Part shown: one piece after another, positions 35,767 to 44,596 of the stretch
How the letters are laid out: each line of letters starts with the position of its first letter
How positions within the stretch are numbered: the stretch's first letter is position 1
Assembly: GCA_965204695.1 (NCBI GenBank)
Contig: OZ242007.1
Coordinates: forward strand, 3,782,001 to 3,846,000
Direction: 5' to 3'
DNA length: 64,000 nucleotides
Origin: JAHEKD01 sp965204695
Lineage (GTDB): Bacteria; Pseudomonadota; Gammaproteobacteria; Arenicellales; JAHEKD01
The notes under the pieces: model-generated
The model's input: the letters and a program-made list of their open reading frames with translations, nothing else
What the model was told of the DNA's origin: nothing
Database searches by the model: none
Program-made: the position numbers and the translations under genes

Positions 35767-37179
35767 CTATCCCGAAATATCAATTAATTTGCCGGGATTC
35801 ATACTATTTTTGGGGTCAATTACGGATTTGATTTTTTTCATCACATCTAAAGCTGTTGGATCTTTATATTGTTTTAATTGATTTAGTTTCAGTTGTCCGA
35901 TTCCATGTTCGGCACTAAAACTACCGCCTAAGTCAGCGGTTAGATCATAAATGGCAGTAGAGAGATCGTGTTCATAAAGCTGTTTGAATTCTCCAGGATC
36001 AGCATCTTCAAGATGAAGTAGATTGAAGTGCAGATTGCCATCACCAATGTGTCCGTAGATCGAGATACGTTTATTTAATGTAATTTGATCCAGCTTGTCA
36101 TTGATTAAGCCTAAGAATGTTGAAATTTCAGAAATTGGTAATGAAATATCGTGTTTAATCGAGCCGCCGATTAAGCGTTCTGTTTCTGGGATAGCCTCTC
36201 GGAATCGCCACATAGACAGGCGTTGTGATTCAGATTGTGCCATTGTGCCATCAACAATAATTTGTTGTTCAAATGCTAACTCAAGAATTTTATCGATAAT
36301 AGATTCAAGTTCAAATAAGCTGGAACTGCAACTAAATTCAACTAGGGCGTAATGATCTTGCTGATCATCTAATGGAAAAGACGCATCTACTGGACCTTGT
36401 TTTACTAAATCAATTGAAGCTGAGGAAATGTACTCAAATGAGCTGATACAATCCGCAGATTGTTGACGTGATAATTGATAAAACTGATAAAGCTTTTTAG
36501 TGCTTTCGAAGGCTAACATCAAACAGCAACGTTGACGAGGTAGTGGAAACGTTTTTAATACCGCCTTGGTAATAATTCCTAAGCTGCCCTCGGCACCAGC
36601 AAACAATTGTGTGAGATTGTAACCGGTATTATTTTTTCTGAGTTTATTCAAGTCGTTTAGAACACTGCCATCAGGCAATACAACTTCTAAACCAAGGATT
36701 AAGTCTCTTGTATTGCCATATTTCAAAACAGATAGTCCGCCTGCATTAGTTGAAATGTTGCCTCCGATTTGGCAAGTACCTTCAGCACCTAAGCTAAGAG
36801 GAAAAAACATATTTGCTTGTTCCGCGGCTTGTTGCACATTTGCAAGAATCGCACCGGCTTCTACAATCATGGTGTAATTGATTTCATCTACCTCAATGAT
36901 TTGATTCATTTTCGATAAACAAACCAAGACTTGATTGCTATGTTGATCAGGCGTGGCGCCGCCGCCGTAACCAGTATTGCCGCCTTGTGGTACTACACTT
37001 AAATGATTGTTACTACAAAATTTAACCAATTGCGAGAGTTGTTCAGTAGTCTTTGGCAGCGCAATTGCAAGGGGGGAGCCGTGAAAATAACGACGGTGAT
37101 CGGTTAATCGTTCGTCCTGAGAGTCAGGCTTGAAAATCAGATTGGCACAACCAACGATGTTTTCTAATTCAACTTGCAT
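35767..37179 (-). CDS. FAD-linked D-2-hydroxyacid dehydrogenase (D-2-hydroxyglutarate dehydrogenase-like)
   Basis: The 470-residue protein has an N-terminal FAD-binding-4 (PCMH) domain and a C-terminal FAD-oxidase domain. Landmarks include VVPQGGNTGYGGGA, GGNISTNAGGLSVLKYGN, FAGAEGSLGIIT and, near the C-terminus, GHIGDGNLHFN with its metal-ligand histidines and SAEHGIGQLK. This set matches the D-2-HGDH/GlcD/D-lactate group; among them the NAGG and RKNNTGYNL elements point to D-2-hydroxyglutarate dehydrogenase-like enzymes. It may serve serine biosynthesis by removing 2-hydroxyglutarate made by SerA (family knowledge). It has no clear operon partner. Confidence 0.88.
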   Translation of the reverse strand: MQVELENIVGCANLIFKPDSQDERLTDHRRYFHGSPLAIALPKTTEQLSQLVKFCSNNHLSVVPQGGNTGYGGGATPDQHSNQVLVCLSKMNQIIEVDEINYTMIVEAGAILANVQQAAEQANMFFPLSLGAEGTCQIGGNISTNAGGLSVLKYGNTRDLILGLEVVLPDGSVLNDLNKLRKNNTGYNLTQLFAGAEGSLGIITKAVLKTFPLPRQRCCLMLAFESTKKLYQFYQLSRQQSADCISSFEYISSASIDLVKQGPVDASFPLDDQQDHYALVEFSCSSSLFELESIIDKILELAFEQQIIVDGTMAQSESQRLSMWRFREAIPETERLIGGSIKHDISLPISEISTFLGLINDKLDQITLNKRISIYGHIGDGNLHFNLLHLEDADPGEFKQLYEHDLSTAIYDLTADLGGSFSAEHGIGQLKLNQLKQYKDPTALDVMKKIKSVIDPKNSMNPGKLIDISG

Positions 37180-37253
37180 AGTTTATTCGGATACTTTCTC
37201 TTTTCCTAATATAACTAAGACTCAAGCTATTTCCTGTTTTATTTGGTTTGATT

Positions 37254-37283
37254 TTGACAGATTATGCTTTAAAAAAACATAAA
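37254..37283 (+). promoter_or_regulatory. Candidate sigma-70 promoter of the HAD dehalogenase gene
   Basis: A consensus TTGACA (37254-37259) is followed after 18 bases by CATAAA (37278-37283), in the AT-rich gap upstream of the gene at 37343. The -35 match is perfect, the -10 is partial, so this is a moderate prediction. Confidence 0.35.
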
Positions 37284-37342
37284 ACACTTTCTTGTCTAAT
37301 TAGAATCTCTGTATGCAGTAAGAATTTTTTTGGAGATAAGAA

Positions 37343-38062
37343 ATGAAGCTTAGTGATTTTAAAGTTTTAACATTTGATACCTATGGTACTTTGATTGACT
37401 GGGAAACGGGTATTTATAACGCCTTAAAGCCTTTGACGTCGAAAACCGCGAATGAAATGAGTCGTGACACAATACTCGAGACATTTGCCAAAGTAGAATC
37501 TGCACAACAGGCTGAAACACCAGCGATGATTTATTCTGAACTGTTAAGCGTCGTTTATCGAACGTTGGCTAAACAATGGGATATTCAAGTAAACAACGAA
37601 GAGGTTACGGCATTTGGTCAATCAGTAAAAGACTGGCCTGCCTTTGTTGATTCACCTTCATCACTGCAGTACCTAAAAAAATATTTCAAACTGGTGACGT
37701 TGACCAATTGTGACCAGGAGAGTTACAAAGGCAGTAATGCCCGGTTGGATATCGAGTTTGATGCAATTTATACCGCCCAGGATGTCGGTAGTTATAAGCC
37801 TGATCCGCAGAATTTCGAATTCATGTTGGAACACTTACAAAAGGACTTTGGGATCGAAAAACATCAGATCTTGCATACAGCACAAAGTATTTTTCATGAT
37901 CATGTGCAAGCAGCGGATTTTAAGTTGGCGACTGCCTGGATTGATCGACGTCATGATGTGCAAGGTTGGGGTGCTACTGCCCAGCCGCCAAAATTAATCA
38001 CGACTGACTTCAGGTTCAATAGCATGGCGGATATGGTTAAAGCCCACCAAGAATCGCTCTAA
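37343..38062 (+). CDS. Haloacid dehalogenase type II-like HAD hydrolase
   Basis: This 239-residue protein begins with the type II (L-2-haloacid dehalogenase) motif I, LTFDTYGTLIDWETG, with the nucleophilic aspartate in FDTYGT. Motif II is VTLTNCD, and VGSYKPDPQNF supplies the conserved lysine. Related proteins include true 2-haloacid dehalogenases and uncharacterised phosphatases, so the substrate is open. GGAG lies ahead of the ATG. It precedes the Lrp-type regulator gene on the same strand by 41 bases. Confidence 0.85.
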   Translation: MKLSDFKVLTFDTYGTLIDWETGIYNALKPLTSKTANEMSRDTILETFAKVESAQQAETPAMIYSELLSVVYRTLAKQWDIQVNNEEVTAFGQSVKDWPAFVDSPSSLQYLKKYFKLVTLTNCDQESYKGSNARLDIEFDAIYTAQDVGSYKPDPQNFEFMLEHLQKDFGIEKHQILHTAQSIFHDHVQAADFKLATAWIDRRHDVQGWGATAQPPKLITTDFRFNSMADMVKAHQESL

Positions 38063-38103
38063 CAGGTCTATGGATATGTTTTAGAGCTTGTTATCATTCG
38101 GCT

Positions 38104-38592
38104 ATGATTGCATTGTCGAAATTAGACCGAATTGATATCAAAATCCTCGCCAAACTGCAGGAAAGTGGTCGCATAACTAACGTTGAACTGGCTGATGCCG
38201 TGGGTTTGTCAGCCAGCCCTTGCTTAAAGCGAGTTAAACAACTTGAGAAGCAGAGGTATATTGAAAGTTACAGTGCAAAAATTAATGTAAGCAAGTTGCT
38301 AAATCCAACTTTTGTTTTTACTGAATTCACTTTGAAAGAGCATCAGTCTCTGCACTTCGATATTTTTGAAAGAGGGATTAGTAAAATTGAAGAAATTGTT
38401 GAATGCCATTTAATCTCTGGTGGTTATGATTATTTAGTTAAGTTCTGCTGCGCCAGTGTGGCTCATTACCAAAACGTGATTGAATCCATTTTAGAGTCGG
38501 ATTTGGGTGTTGAACGCTACTTTAGTTATATAGTTATCAAATCACCGATTACGGATCGCCAAATCAAACTCGATCAACTGCTTAAGGAATAA
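38104..38592 (+). CDS. Lrp/AsnC-family transcriptional regulator
   Basis: The 162-residue protein has the AsnC-type helix-turn-helix at the N-terminus (LDRIDIKILAKLQESGRI, then ELADAVGLSASPCLKRVKQL) and a C-terminal RAM/ACT ligand-binding domain. The order and length are standard for Lrp-like regulators responding to amino acids. It is 3 bases before the glpD start and may be co-transcribed with it. Its regulon cannot be read from the window. Confidence 0.93.
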   Translation: MIALSKLDRIDIKILAKLQESGRITNVELADAVGLSASPCLKRVKQLEKQRYIESYSAKINVSKLLNPTFVFTEFTLKEHQSLHFDIFERGISKIEEIVECHLISGGYDYLVKFCCASVAHYQNVIESILESDLGVERYFSYIVIKSPITDRQIKLDQLLKE

Positions 38593-38595
38593 ACA

Positions 38596-40092
38596 TTGGA
38601 TCAAAACCAAATGACAGATTACGATATCGCCATCATAGGCGGGGGGATTAATGGTGCTGGAATAGCCAGAGATGCAGCGGGAAGAGGTTATAAAGTTTTA
38701 TTAGTGGAGCAAGATGACCTGGCGGCACATACATCATCAGGTAGTAGTAAACTTATACACGGCGGTCTGCGTTATCTTGAATATTACGAATTTAAACTAG
38801 TCCGAGAAGCGCTTAATGAAAGGGAAGTCTTATTGAACATTGCGCCGCATATTATTTGGCCACTGCGTTTTGTTTTGCCCCACAATAAAAAAATGCGGCC
38901 TGCATGGATGATCAGAGCCGGGTTATGGTTGTACGATCATCTTGGCAAGCGAAAAAAATTACCTGGCTCAAATTCAGTAAATTTTGCCAGCCATCAATCC
39001 GGACAACCACTCAAAAGTGAATACAAAAAAGGCTTTGAATATTCTGATTGCTGGGTCCAGGATGCTCGTTTGGTCGTTCTTAATGCTATGGATGCGCGTG
39101 ATCATGGAGCGGATATTCTGACCCAGACTCGTTGTGAGTCTGCTGAAGCAATGGATGGTGTTTGGAAGCTTGATCTGAGTAATAAGAAAAATGAGAACAA
39201 GACGGTTTCATCTCGTTTTATTGTTAATGCCGCTGGCCCTTGGGTGGTGGATTTTCTTGATAATAAGGCCAAACTCAAGCATCAGCATGCTATTCGTTTG
39301 GTTTCCGGTGGTCATATTGTTGTACCCAAGATTTTTGATCACGACATGGCCTATATTTTTCAAAATGCTGACAATCGAATTGTTTTCGCCATTCCCTATG
39401 AACATGATTACACTTTGATCGGGACAACTGAACTGGACGTTGATCAATATTCTAAGAAAACGATAACAGATAATGAAATCAACTATTTATGTAAGTCTGT
39501 TAATCAATATTTTAATAAGCAAATTAAACAAGAGGATGTAGTCTGGCATTACACCGGAGTAAGGCCGTTACTGGATGATGGCAGTGATGAGGCAACTGAG
39601 GCAACCAGGGAATATGTACTCGATTTGATTGAACAACCAGCACCTTATTTGTCTGTGTTTGGCGGAAAGATTACAACTTATCGCAGTTTGGCAGAAAATG
39701 CGATGGAAATGATCGATATTTATTTCGGCCGTTCTAAACAAGTCTGGACGGGAACCAAACCATTGCCTGGCGGTGATTTTCAAGATGCCGACTATGAGAA
39801 ATATTTGACTAACTTTTGCGAACGAAGTCCGTGGTTACCAGAAGATGTAGCGTGTCATTACGTCAGAAATTATGGAACTAAAGCGCAGATTATTTGTGAA
39901 AATTGCAACAGTTTAGAAGATCTTGGCCAAGACTTCGGCCAAGGGCTATATCAAGCCGAAGTCGATTATCTAATTGACCAGGAATGGGTTACTACAGCCG
40001 AAGATTTACTCTGGCGTCGCAGCAAATGGGGACTTAAGTTAGATCTTGCACAACAGCAAGTTTTGGGGAGCTATATCTCTGGATGTGTGTAA
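38596..40092 (+). CDS. glpD: Aerobic glycerol-3-phosphate dehydrogenase
   Basis: The 498-residue flavoprotein matches GlpD (E. coli 501), oxidising sn-glycerol-3-phosphate to dihydroxyacetone phosphate at the membrane. The FAD-binding DIAIIGGGINGAGIARDAAG lies at the N-terminus, and SSGSSKLIHGGLRYLEYYEF is a GlpD signature. TTG 38596 is chosen as start because an AAGGA ribosome site (38584-38588) lies 7 bases ahead; the in-frame ATG at 38611 lacks one. No glpF, glpK or glpR is adjacent; the Lrp-like regulator takes the neighbouring position. Confidence 0.96.
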   Translation: MDQNQMTDYDIAIIGGGINGAGIARDAAGRGYKVLLVEQDDLAAHTSSGSSKLIHGGLRYLEYYEFKLVREALNEREVLLNIAPHIIWPLRFVLPHNKKMRPAWMIRAGLWLYDHLGKRKKLPGSNSVNFASHQSGQPLKSEYKKGFEYSDCWVQDARLVVLNAMDARDHGADILTQTRCESAEAMDGVWKLDLSNKKNENKTVSSRFIVNAAGPWVVDFLDNKAKLKHQHAIRLVSGGHIVVPKIFDHDMAYIFQNADNRIVFAIPYEHDYTLIGTTELDVDQYSKKTITDNEINYLCKSVNQYFNKQIKQEDVVWHYTGVRPLLDDGSDEATEATREYVLDLIEQPAPYLSVFGGKITTYRSLAENAMEMIDIYFGRSKQVWTGTKPLPGGDFQDADYEKYLTNFCERSPWLPEDVACHYVRNYGTKAQIICENCNSLEDLGQDFGQGLYQAEVDYLIDQEWVTTAEDLLWRRSKWGLKLDLAQQQVLGSYISGCV

Positions 40093-40103
40093 CTAACTTA
40101 TTA

Positions 40104-40226
40104 TTAAGCAAATAAATAGTGTAAGGCCATGACCACAGGGATGATGATGGCAAGTTCCAAAATGATCAATGCAGAATGGACTTTAGGAGGATTTTTTACT
40201 TCATTTTTAGCGTTCTGGAGGTTCAT
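40104..40226 (-). CDS. Possible 40-residue single-pass membrane peptide
   Basis: This short ORF fills part of the gap between glpD and the RHH gene on the opposite strand. It encodes a hydrophilic N-terminal stretch of about 17 residues, then a hydrophobic segment (ALIILELAIIIPVVMALHYL) and a stop. That layout resembles small membrane proteins. The ribosome site upstream is poor, and I know no family, so it may be chance. Confidence 0.3.
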   Translation of the reverse strand: MNLQNAKNEVKNPPKVHSALIILELAIIIPVVMALHYLFA

Positions 40227-40371
40227 TTTAAAGTAATTTTTTAACTAATATTAACAATGTATATACAAACATAACACATTGGATATATAAAGCAAGCATT
40301 TTTTTACTTCAGCCAGATCGTTTCATCTATTACTTATGTTATTATCCGTTTTGATAGAGGAGTCCAGCTTT

Positions 40372-40527
40372 ATGCCCAAGAAGACCAAGCTTTTAAACAT
40401 TCGAATCGATGCTGAGCTAAAACGTGCAGCAAAAAAAATAGCAGTTGAAGACGGGCGGTCTTTGTCAAATTGGGTGACAAGACTTATAGAAAAAGAAGTA
40501 AAAAAAGCTGAAAAAGACCCACTCTAG
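40372..40527 (+). CDS. Small ribbon-helix-helix-like DNA-binding protein
   Basis: This 51-residue protein reads as a single Arc/MetJ-type ribbon-helix-helix: a beta strand TKLLNIRIDAELKRAAKKIA, then a helix with GRSLSNWVTRLIEKEV. The ATG at 40372 is preferred to the upstream ATG at 40336 because a GAGGAG ribosome site lies 9 bases before it and the RHH strand follows directly. Such proteins are often antitoxins or copy-control repressors; no toxin gene is beside it, as the next gene is dgkA. Confidence 0.75.
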   Translation: MPKKTKLLNIRIDAELKRAAKKIAVEDGRSLSNWVTRLIEKEVKKAEKDPL

Positions 40528-40568
40528 AATATCAAAATTAAGCTTATAACTAGATATCCCTTTAATAC

Positions 40569-40946
40569 ATGTCAGAAAAACCTGAACCGGCAAAGGGGAT
40601 TACTCGAATCTGGAAAGCATTTTTTTATTCATTATCCGGTTTTAAACTGGCATTGCGTGATGAAGCAGCCTTTAGGCAAGAATTATTACTAGTCACCATC
40701 CTAACTCCACTATGTTTAATTTTGGATTTGCCGATTTGGCTTAAAGCTTTGATTTTATTCAGTCATGTACTTGTCTTGATCGTGGAATTACTGAATACGG
40801 CAGTTGAATCAATTGTGGATAAGACTTCGCCTGAATTTCATGAAGATGCCAAAAAGGCTAAAGACACAGGTAGTGCGGCAGTGTTATTGTCATTATTCTT
40901 GACTGGTGGATTATGGCTGTATGCTGCTTGTCTATTGATAGCTTGA
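40569..40946 (+). CDS. dgkA: Diacylglycerol kinase
   Basis: This 125-residue integral membrane enzyme (E. coli 121) has three membrane helices and the catalytic signature VELLNTAVESIVDK, preceded by an AFRQE segment. It phosphorylates diacylglycerol formed by membrane-derived-oligosaccharide or lipid A modification turnover, returning it to phospholipid synthesis. It follows the RHH gene by 41 bases. Confidence 0.96.
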   Translation: MSEKPEPAKGITRIWKAFFYSLSGFKLALRDEAAFRQELLLVTILTPLCLILDLPIWLKALILFSHVLVLIVELLNTAVESIVDKTSPEFHEDAKKAKDTGSAAVLLSLFLTGGLWLYAACLLIA

Positions 40947-41058
40947 CCAGCTGCTGGTATTACACTTGCTCAGATGCTGGCTCTATTATAAGAGCCTGAA
41001 AAGCTTATTCTTAAGCTATAAAATCGATTAATCCGCAAAGATTCTGGAGATACTTGTA

Positions 41059-42444
41059 ATGAACTTAGATACTCATGATATTGATACTGACGAAATTGTC
41101 AGTGATGACCGTCAACATGTTTGGCATCATTTAACCCAACATAAGCCTTTTGAACAAACAAACCCTAAGGTTATGGTTAAAGGTAAAGGTATGCGTGTTT
41201 GGGATACCGAGGGGAATGAATTTCTCGATGCCGTTTCTGGTGCAGTATGGACTGTGAATGTTGGCTATGGACGTGAAAGAATAGCTAATGCGGTTCGTGA
41301 TCAACTGGTCGATATGTGTTACTTCGCAAATTCAATGGGTAACGTCCCAGGTGCGAAATTTGCAAAAAAACTGGTCGATAAAATGCCAGGAATGAGCCGG
41401 GTTTATTTTTCTAATTCAGGTTCGGAAGCCAACGAAAAAGCTTACAAAATGGTCCGTCAGCTTGCGCATATGAAAAATGGCGGACAAAAGCACAAAATTA
41501 TTTATCGAGATCGTGATTACCATGGCACTACAATTACTGCTCTAAGTTCAACAGGTCAGCTAGAACGCAAAGACCAGTACGGTCCTTATACCCCCGGTTT
41601 TGTTGAAATGCCACATTGTTGTACTTATCGTTCTCCCTATACAGGTGACGATATTTATGACGGTGAAAAATATGCGCGCGAATTGGAAAAAGTAATTTTG
41701 GCTGAAGGGCCGGATACTGTTGGTAGTGTCGTATTAGAGCCGATTACTGCTGGCGGTGGTGTGATTGTTCCTCCAGAAGGTTACTTTGAAACAATTCGTG
41801 AAATTTGTGACCAGTACGGTGTGTTACTGCATATTGACGAAGTGGTTTGTGGTGTCGGCCGAACAGGTAAATGGTTTGGTTACCAACATTTCAATTTCAA
41901 GCCAGATATGGTGACTATGGCTAAAGGTGTAGCCAGTGGATATGCGGCTATATCTTGCTTAGTTACCACTGAAGACGTCTTTAATCAGTTTAAAGAAGAT
42001 GCGTCTAACCGTTTAGGTTATTTCCGTGATATTTCAACCTTTGGTGGTTGCGCCGGTGGTCCAGCCGCAGCGCTTGAAAATATGCGTATTATTGAGGAAG
42101 AAAATCTACTCGAAAACGTCAGTATTCAAGGTGAATATTTGCTCGGCCGTTTGAACGAACTAATGGATAAATACGAAATGATCGGTGACGTGCGTGGTAA
42201 AGGCCTGTTTGTCGGTTTCGAACTGGTCAAAGATCGTCAAACTAAGGAACCAGTCGATGAAACTATTCCAATGCGTATCGGCGCCGAGTGCATGAAACAA
42301 GGTGTGATTATCGGTCGCACTAATCGCAGTTTCCGTGATTTAAACAACACAGTTTGTTTAAGTCCTGCGTTGATAGCAACCAAAGATGATATTGATGAAA
42401 TTGTCACTGCAATAGACAATGCTATGCAAGTTGTGACAACTTAA
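41059..42444 (+). CDS. tpa: Class-III aminotransferase, taurine-pyruvate aminotransferase type
   Basis: The 461-residue protein is a class-III PLP aminotransferase. The N-terminal DEIVSDDRQHVWHHLTQHK and AVSGAVWTVNVGYGRE segments closely recall Tpa of Bilophila and other sulfonate degraders, which convert taurine plus pyruvate to sulfoacetaldehyde plus alanine. PLP landmarks are SNSGSEANEKAYKMVRQ, HIDEVVCGVGRTG and the lysine of MVTMAKGVASGY. No xsc, tauABC or tauD lies nearby, so a broader pyruvate-dependent omega-aminotransferase role is possible. An intrinsic terminator follows. Confidence 0.8.
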   Translation: MNLDTHDIDTDEIVSDDRQHVWHHLTQHKPFEQTNPKVMVKGKGMRVWDTEGNEFLDAVSGAVWTVNVGYGRERIANAVRDQLVDMCYFANSMGNVPGAKFAKKLVDKMPGMSRVYFSNSGSEANEKAYKMVRQLAHMKNGGQKHKIIYRDRDYHGTTITALSSTGQLERKDQYGPYTPGFVEMPHCCTYRSPYTGDDIYDGEKYARELEKVILAEGPDTVGSVVLEPITAGGGVIVPPEGYFETIREICDQYGVLLHIDEVVCGVGRTGKWFGYQHFNFKPDMVTMAKGVASGYAAISCLVTTEDVFNQFKEDASNRLGYFRDISTFGGCAGGPAAALENMRIIEEENLLENVSIQGEYLLGRLNELMDKYEMIGDVRGKGLFVGFELVKDRQTKEPVDETIPMRIGAECMKQGVIIGRTNRSFRDLNNTVCLSPALIATKDDIDEIVTAIDNAMQVVTT

Positions 42445-42473
42445 TCGACAGTACTACAGCAATATTGTTTTTC

Positions 42474-42498
42474 AAAGCCCGTCTTAGACGGGCTTTTT
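42474..42498 (+). terminator. Rho-independent terminator after tpa
   Basis: GCCCGTC (42477-42483) pairs with GACGGGC (42487-42493) across a 3-base loop, flanked by AAA and followed by TTTTT. The G/C-rich 7-bp stem plus T-run is a textbook intrinsic terminator, 30 bases past the tpa stop. Confidence 0.9.
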
Positions 42499-42665
42499 CT
42501 TGCCAGTATTTTAGTTGTGGAAATTCTTCCCGAGCTATAAATTTACGATATTTTTGTGAAATATTTCATATATTTACTAAAAAGCTGATATTAAAATAAA
42601 CATGATTCAGTTGCAAAACTGTGTCTAATAATAATTACTACTAACCAAACTAAAGGAGAATAATA

Positions 42666-43190
42666 ATGGCTTTTTTCAAAAGAAACGTTTGTCTTACGCC
42701 CCTTTCAAAAAATGGTCAAGGCAAAATGGCAGTAAGAAAACAAAACAGAACAAAATGTGAAAGATTGGAGTGCGTCACTCTTAAAGTGGGTTATGTCATG
42801 GATATCGACTTAGTTAGTCATGATTGTGACAAGTTGCCCGGTTTAGATGGTCGTCTTTCTGCCAGGTTACGGATGGCTACAGATAATGACGGCCAGGGTC
42901 GAGGTTTTCATTTTGCTAAATATCAATGGACCACACAAGCCGGCGATGTCATCGTTGGTCGTATGCGCGGCATTACCAATGCTGCTACTCATCGTGAGTG
43001 TGAAAGATGCGACAAGCGAGGGCATTTAGAAGGTGTTTTAGGTGGCAAAATAATCGAAGGGAAACATAAAGGTTGCCGAGTTAGAGCGTCCTACGTGCTT
43101 GATTACGACCCGGGTGTTGAAGGGCAGGATTCAGGCAATAGAATGGCTCTGGAAGGCGTCATGGTGTGCCCCTGTAAAGACAAACAATAG
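42666..43190 (+). CDS. Cys-rich orphan protein (174 aa)
   Basis: I do not recognise this protein. It has nine cysteines (9, 31, 36, 54, 112, 115, 137, 168, 170). A CERCDKRGH element at 112-120 and a final CPC at 168-170 could form a metal site. There is no signal peptide or membrane segment, and the N-terminus is basic. The strong AAAGGAG site 8 bases before the ATG, together with the tpa terminator upstream, indicates an independently and well-expressed gene. A metal- or nucleic-acid-binding function is only inference from composition. Confidence 0.72.
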   Translation: MAFFKRNVCLTPLSKNGQGKMAVRKQNRTKCERLECVTLKVGYVMDIDLVSHDCDKLPGLDGRLSARLRMATDNDGQGRGFHFAKYQWTTQAGDVIVGRMRGITNAATHRECERCDKRGHLEGVLGGKIIEGKHKGCRVRASYVLDYDPGVEGQDSGNRMALEGVMVCPCKDKQ

Positions 43191-43251
43191 ATTTGTTATT
43201 TCGATTTTAGCTAGCTAGGTCGTATCCTGATTTTGTTCTAGTCAGCTATAT

Positions 43252-43944
43252 TTAACCACGATAACTTTCACCGGCATTGAGCAAAGTAGCCTCAATGCCG
43301 GTTTTGTTTTTCAAATCGTCGACAAAAGCCCCGGCATCCTGTTCAATTGGGGGCCATGTATTGTAATGGCAAGGAATAACGTGCCGGGCGCCACAGAACT
43401 TAGCGGCCATCACAGCATCGTGCGGGCCCATAGTAAAGTTATCACCTATTGGTAATACAGCTAAATCTACGCCTCCAGCTTCACCAATCAGTTTCATGTC
43501 ATAAGTCAGGGCAGTATCTCCAGCAATATAAATTCGTTTGTCATTTTTTAATGTGATTAACAAGCCAGCAGGGTTACCACCATTTGAACCATCCGGTAAC
43601 ATACTGCCGTGGTGGGCAATAGTAAGTTTTAAGTGACCAAAATCAAAATTGTTACCCCCACCTATATGAAGGGGATGAACCTTTTCAACGCCTTTTTTCA
43701 TTAACCATTCATGGATTTCATAATTACTGATACAGGTCGCACCTGTGTTTTTAGCCAGTTCAACGGCATCAGCAACGTGATCCCCATGACCATGAGTAAT
43801 TAAAATAAAATCGGCCTGAGCTTGTGAAACATCGATTTCGGCCACTGGATTATTAGGCGCAAAAAATGGATCAATAACTAACTTGTGTTCACCTGTATCA
43901 ATGGAAAAAGTAGCGTGACCGTGTGAGGTAAGTGTAAAAGGCAT
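43252..43944 (-). CDS. Metal-dependent hydrolase, UPF0173 (metallo-beta-lactamase fold)
   Basis: The 230-residue protein has the metallo-beta-lactamase metal signature ITHGHGDHVADA (HxHxDH), then AHHGSMLPDG and the GDTALTYDMKLI segment with its bridging Asp. These features, and the MPFTLTSHGHATFSI start, match the UPF0173/YtkL family of small metal-dependent hydrolases with unknown physiological substrate. It is divergent from the AlkB-like gene by 58 bases. Confidence 0.92.
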   Translation of the reverse strand: MPFTLTSHGHATFSIDTGEHKLVIDPFFAPNNPVAEIDVSQAQADFILITHGHGDHVADAVELAKNTGATCISNYEIHEWLMKKGVEKVHPLHIGGGNNFDFGHLKLTIAHHGSMLPDGSNGGNPAGLLITLKNDKRIYIAGDTALTYDMKLIGEAGGVDLAVLPIGDNFTMGPHDAVMAAKFCGARHVIPCHYNTWPPIEQDAGAFVDDLKNKTGIEATLLNAGESYRG

Positions 43945-44002
43945 GATAATCTCCTGTTAAATTTGACTGTGTTTATACTGTTTTTAGTTTAACAAATCCT
44001 AA

Positions 44003-44596
44003 ATGGACTCTCATTCAAACTATTTGGTTTTTGATTCGAACAATGGAGTTTGGCAACACATTCTGCCTGGCTCGTTATGTGACTCGCAGGATGAATTTGA
44101 AGATCTGTGGCGACTTCATCCCAAAGATTTTCCAACTATTTTTTTGCATGGACGTGAAGTTAAATTGCCACGCTGGCAGCAGGCTTATGGTCGTGATTAT
44201 CATTTTTCGGGGAAGTCTAGTAAAGCCTTGCCAGTGCCAAGATTGCTTGAACCCTATTTATCATGGGCACGAGAAAAAATAGATGATCGCTTAAATGGAT
44301 TATTACTGAACTGGTATGACGATGAATTAGGACACTACATTGGCGCACATCGGGATAGTCAACAGGGGTTAATTACTGACAGTCATATCGTGATGATTTC
44401 TTTGGGTGGGACTAGAGTTATGCGTTTTAGACCGATTAAAAAAAGCAGTTACCAAGATGTGGAAATAAAAAACGGTAGTGTACTAACCATGAATCTTCAG
44501 ACTAACCATTATTACAAGCATGAGGTACCGAAACTTAAGCGTTACCAGGGTCGACGGATTTCAATCACACTGCGTTGTTTTGAACCAGTTGTTTGA
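44003..44596 (+). CDS. AlkB-like 2-oxoglutarate/Fe(II)-dependent dioxygenase
   Basis: The 197-residue protein matches the AlkB/ALKBH2 fold, which repairs alkylated bases by oxidative demethylation. The iron-binding HxD is in IGAHRDS, the distal histidine in KHEVP, and the 2-oxoglutarate arginines in RRISITLR. LNGLLLNWYDDELGHYIGAH is a typical substrate-side region. It may be an ALKBH2-type repair enzyme instead of E. coli-type AlkB; the substrate is not proven. It overlaps the convergent GATase gene by 32 bases. Confidence 0.88.
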   Translation: MDSHSNYLVFDSNNGVWQHILPGSLCDSQDEFEDLWRLHPKDFPTIFLHGREVKLPRWQQAYGRDYHFSGKSSKALPVPRLLEPYLSWAREKIDDRLNGLLLNWYDDELGHYIGAHRDSQQGLITDSHIVMISLGGTRVMRFRPIKKSSYQDVEIKNGSVLTMNLQTNHYYKHEVPKLKRYQGRRISITLRCFEPVV

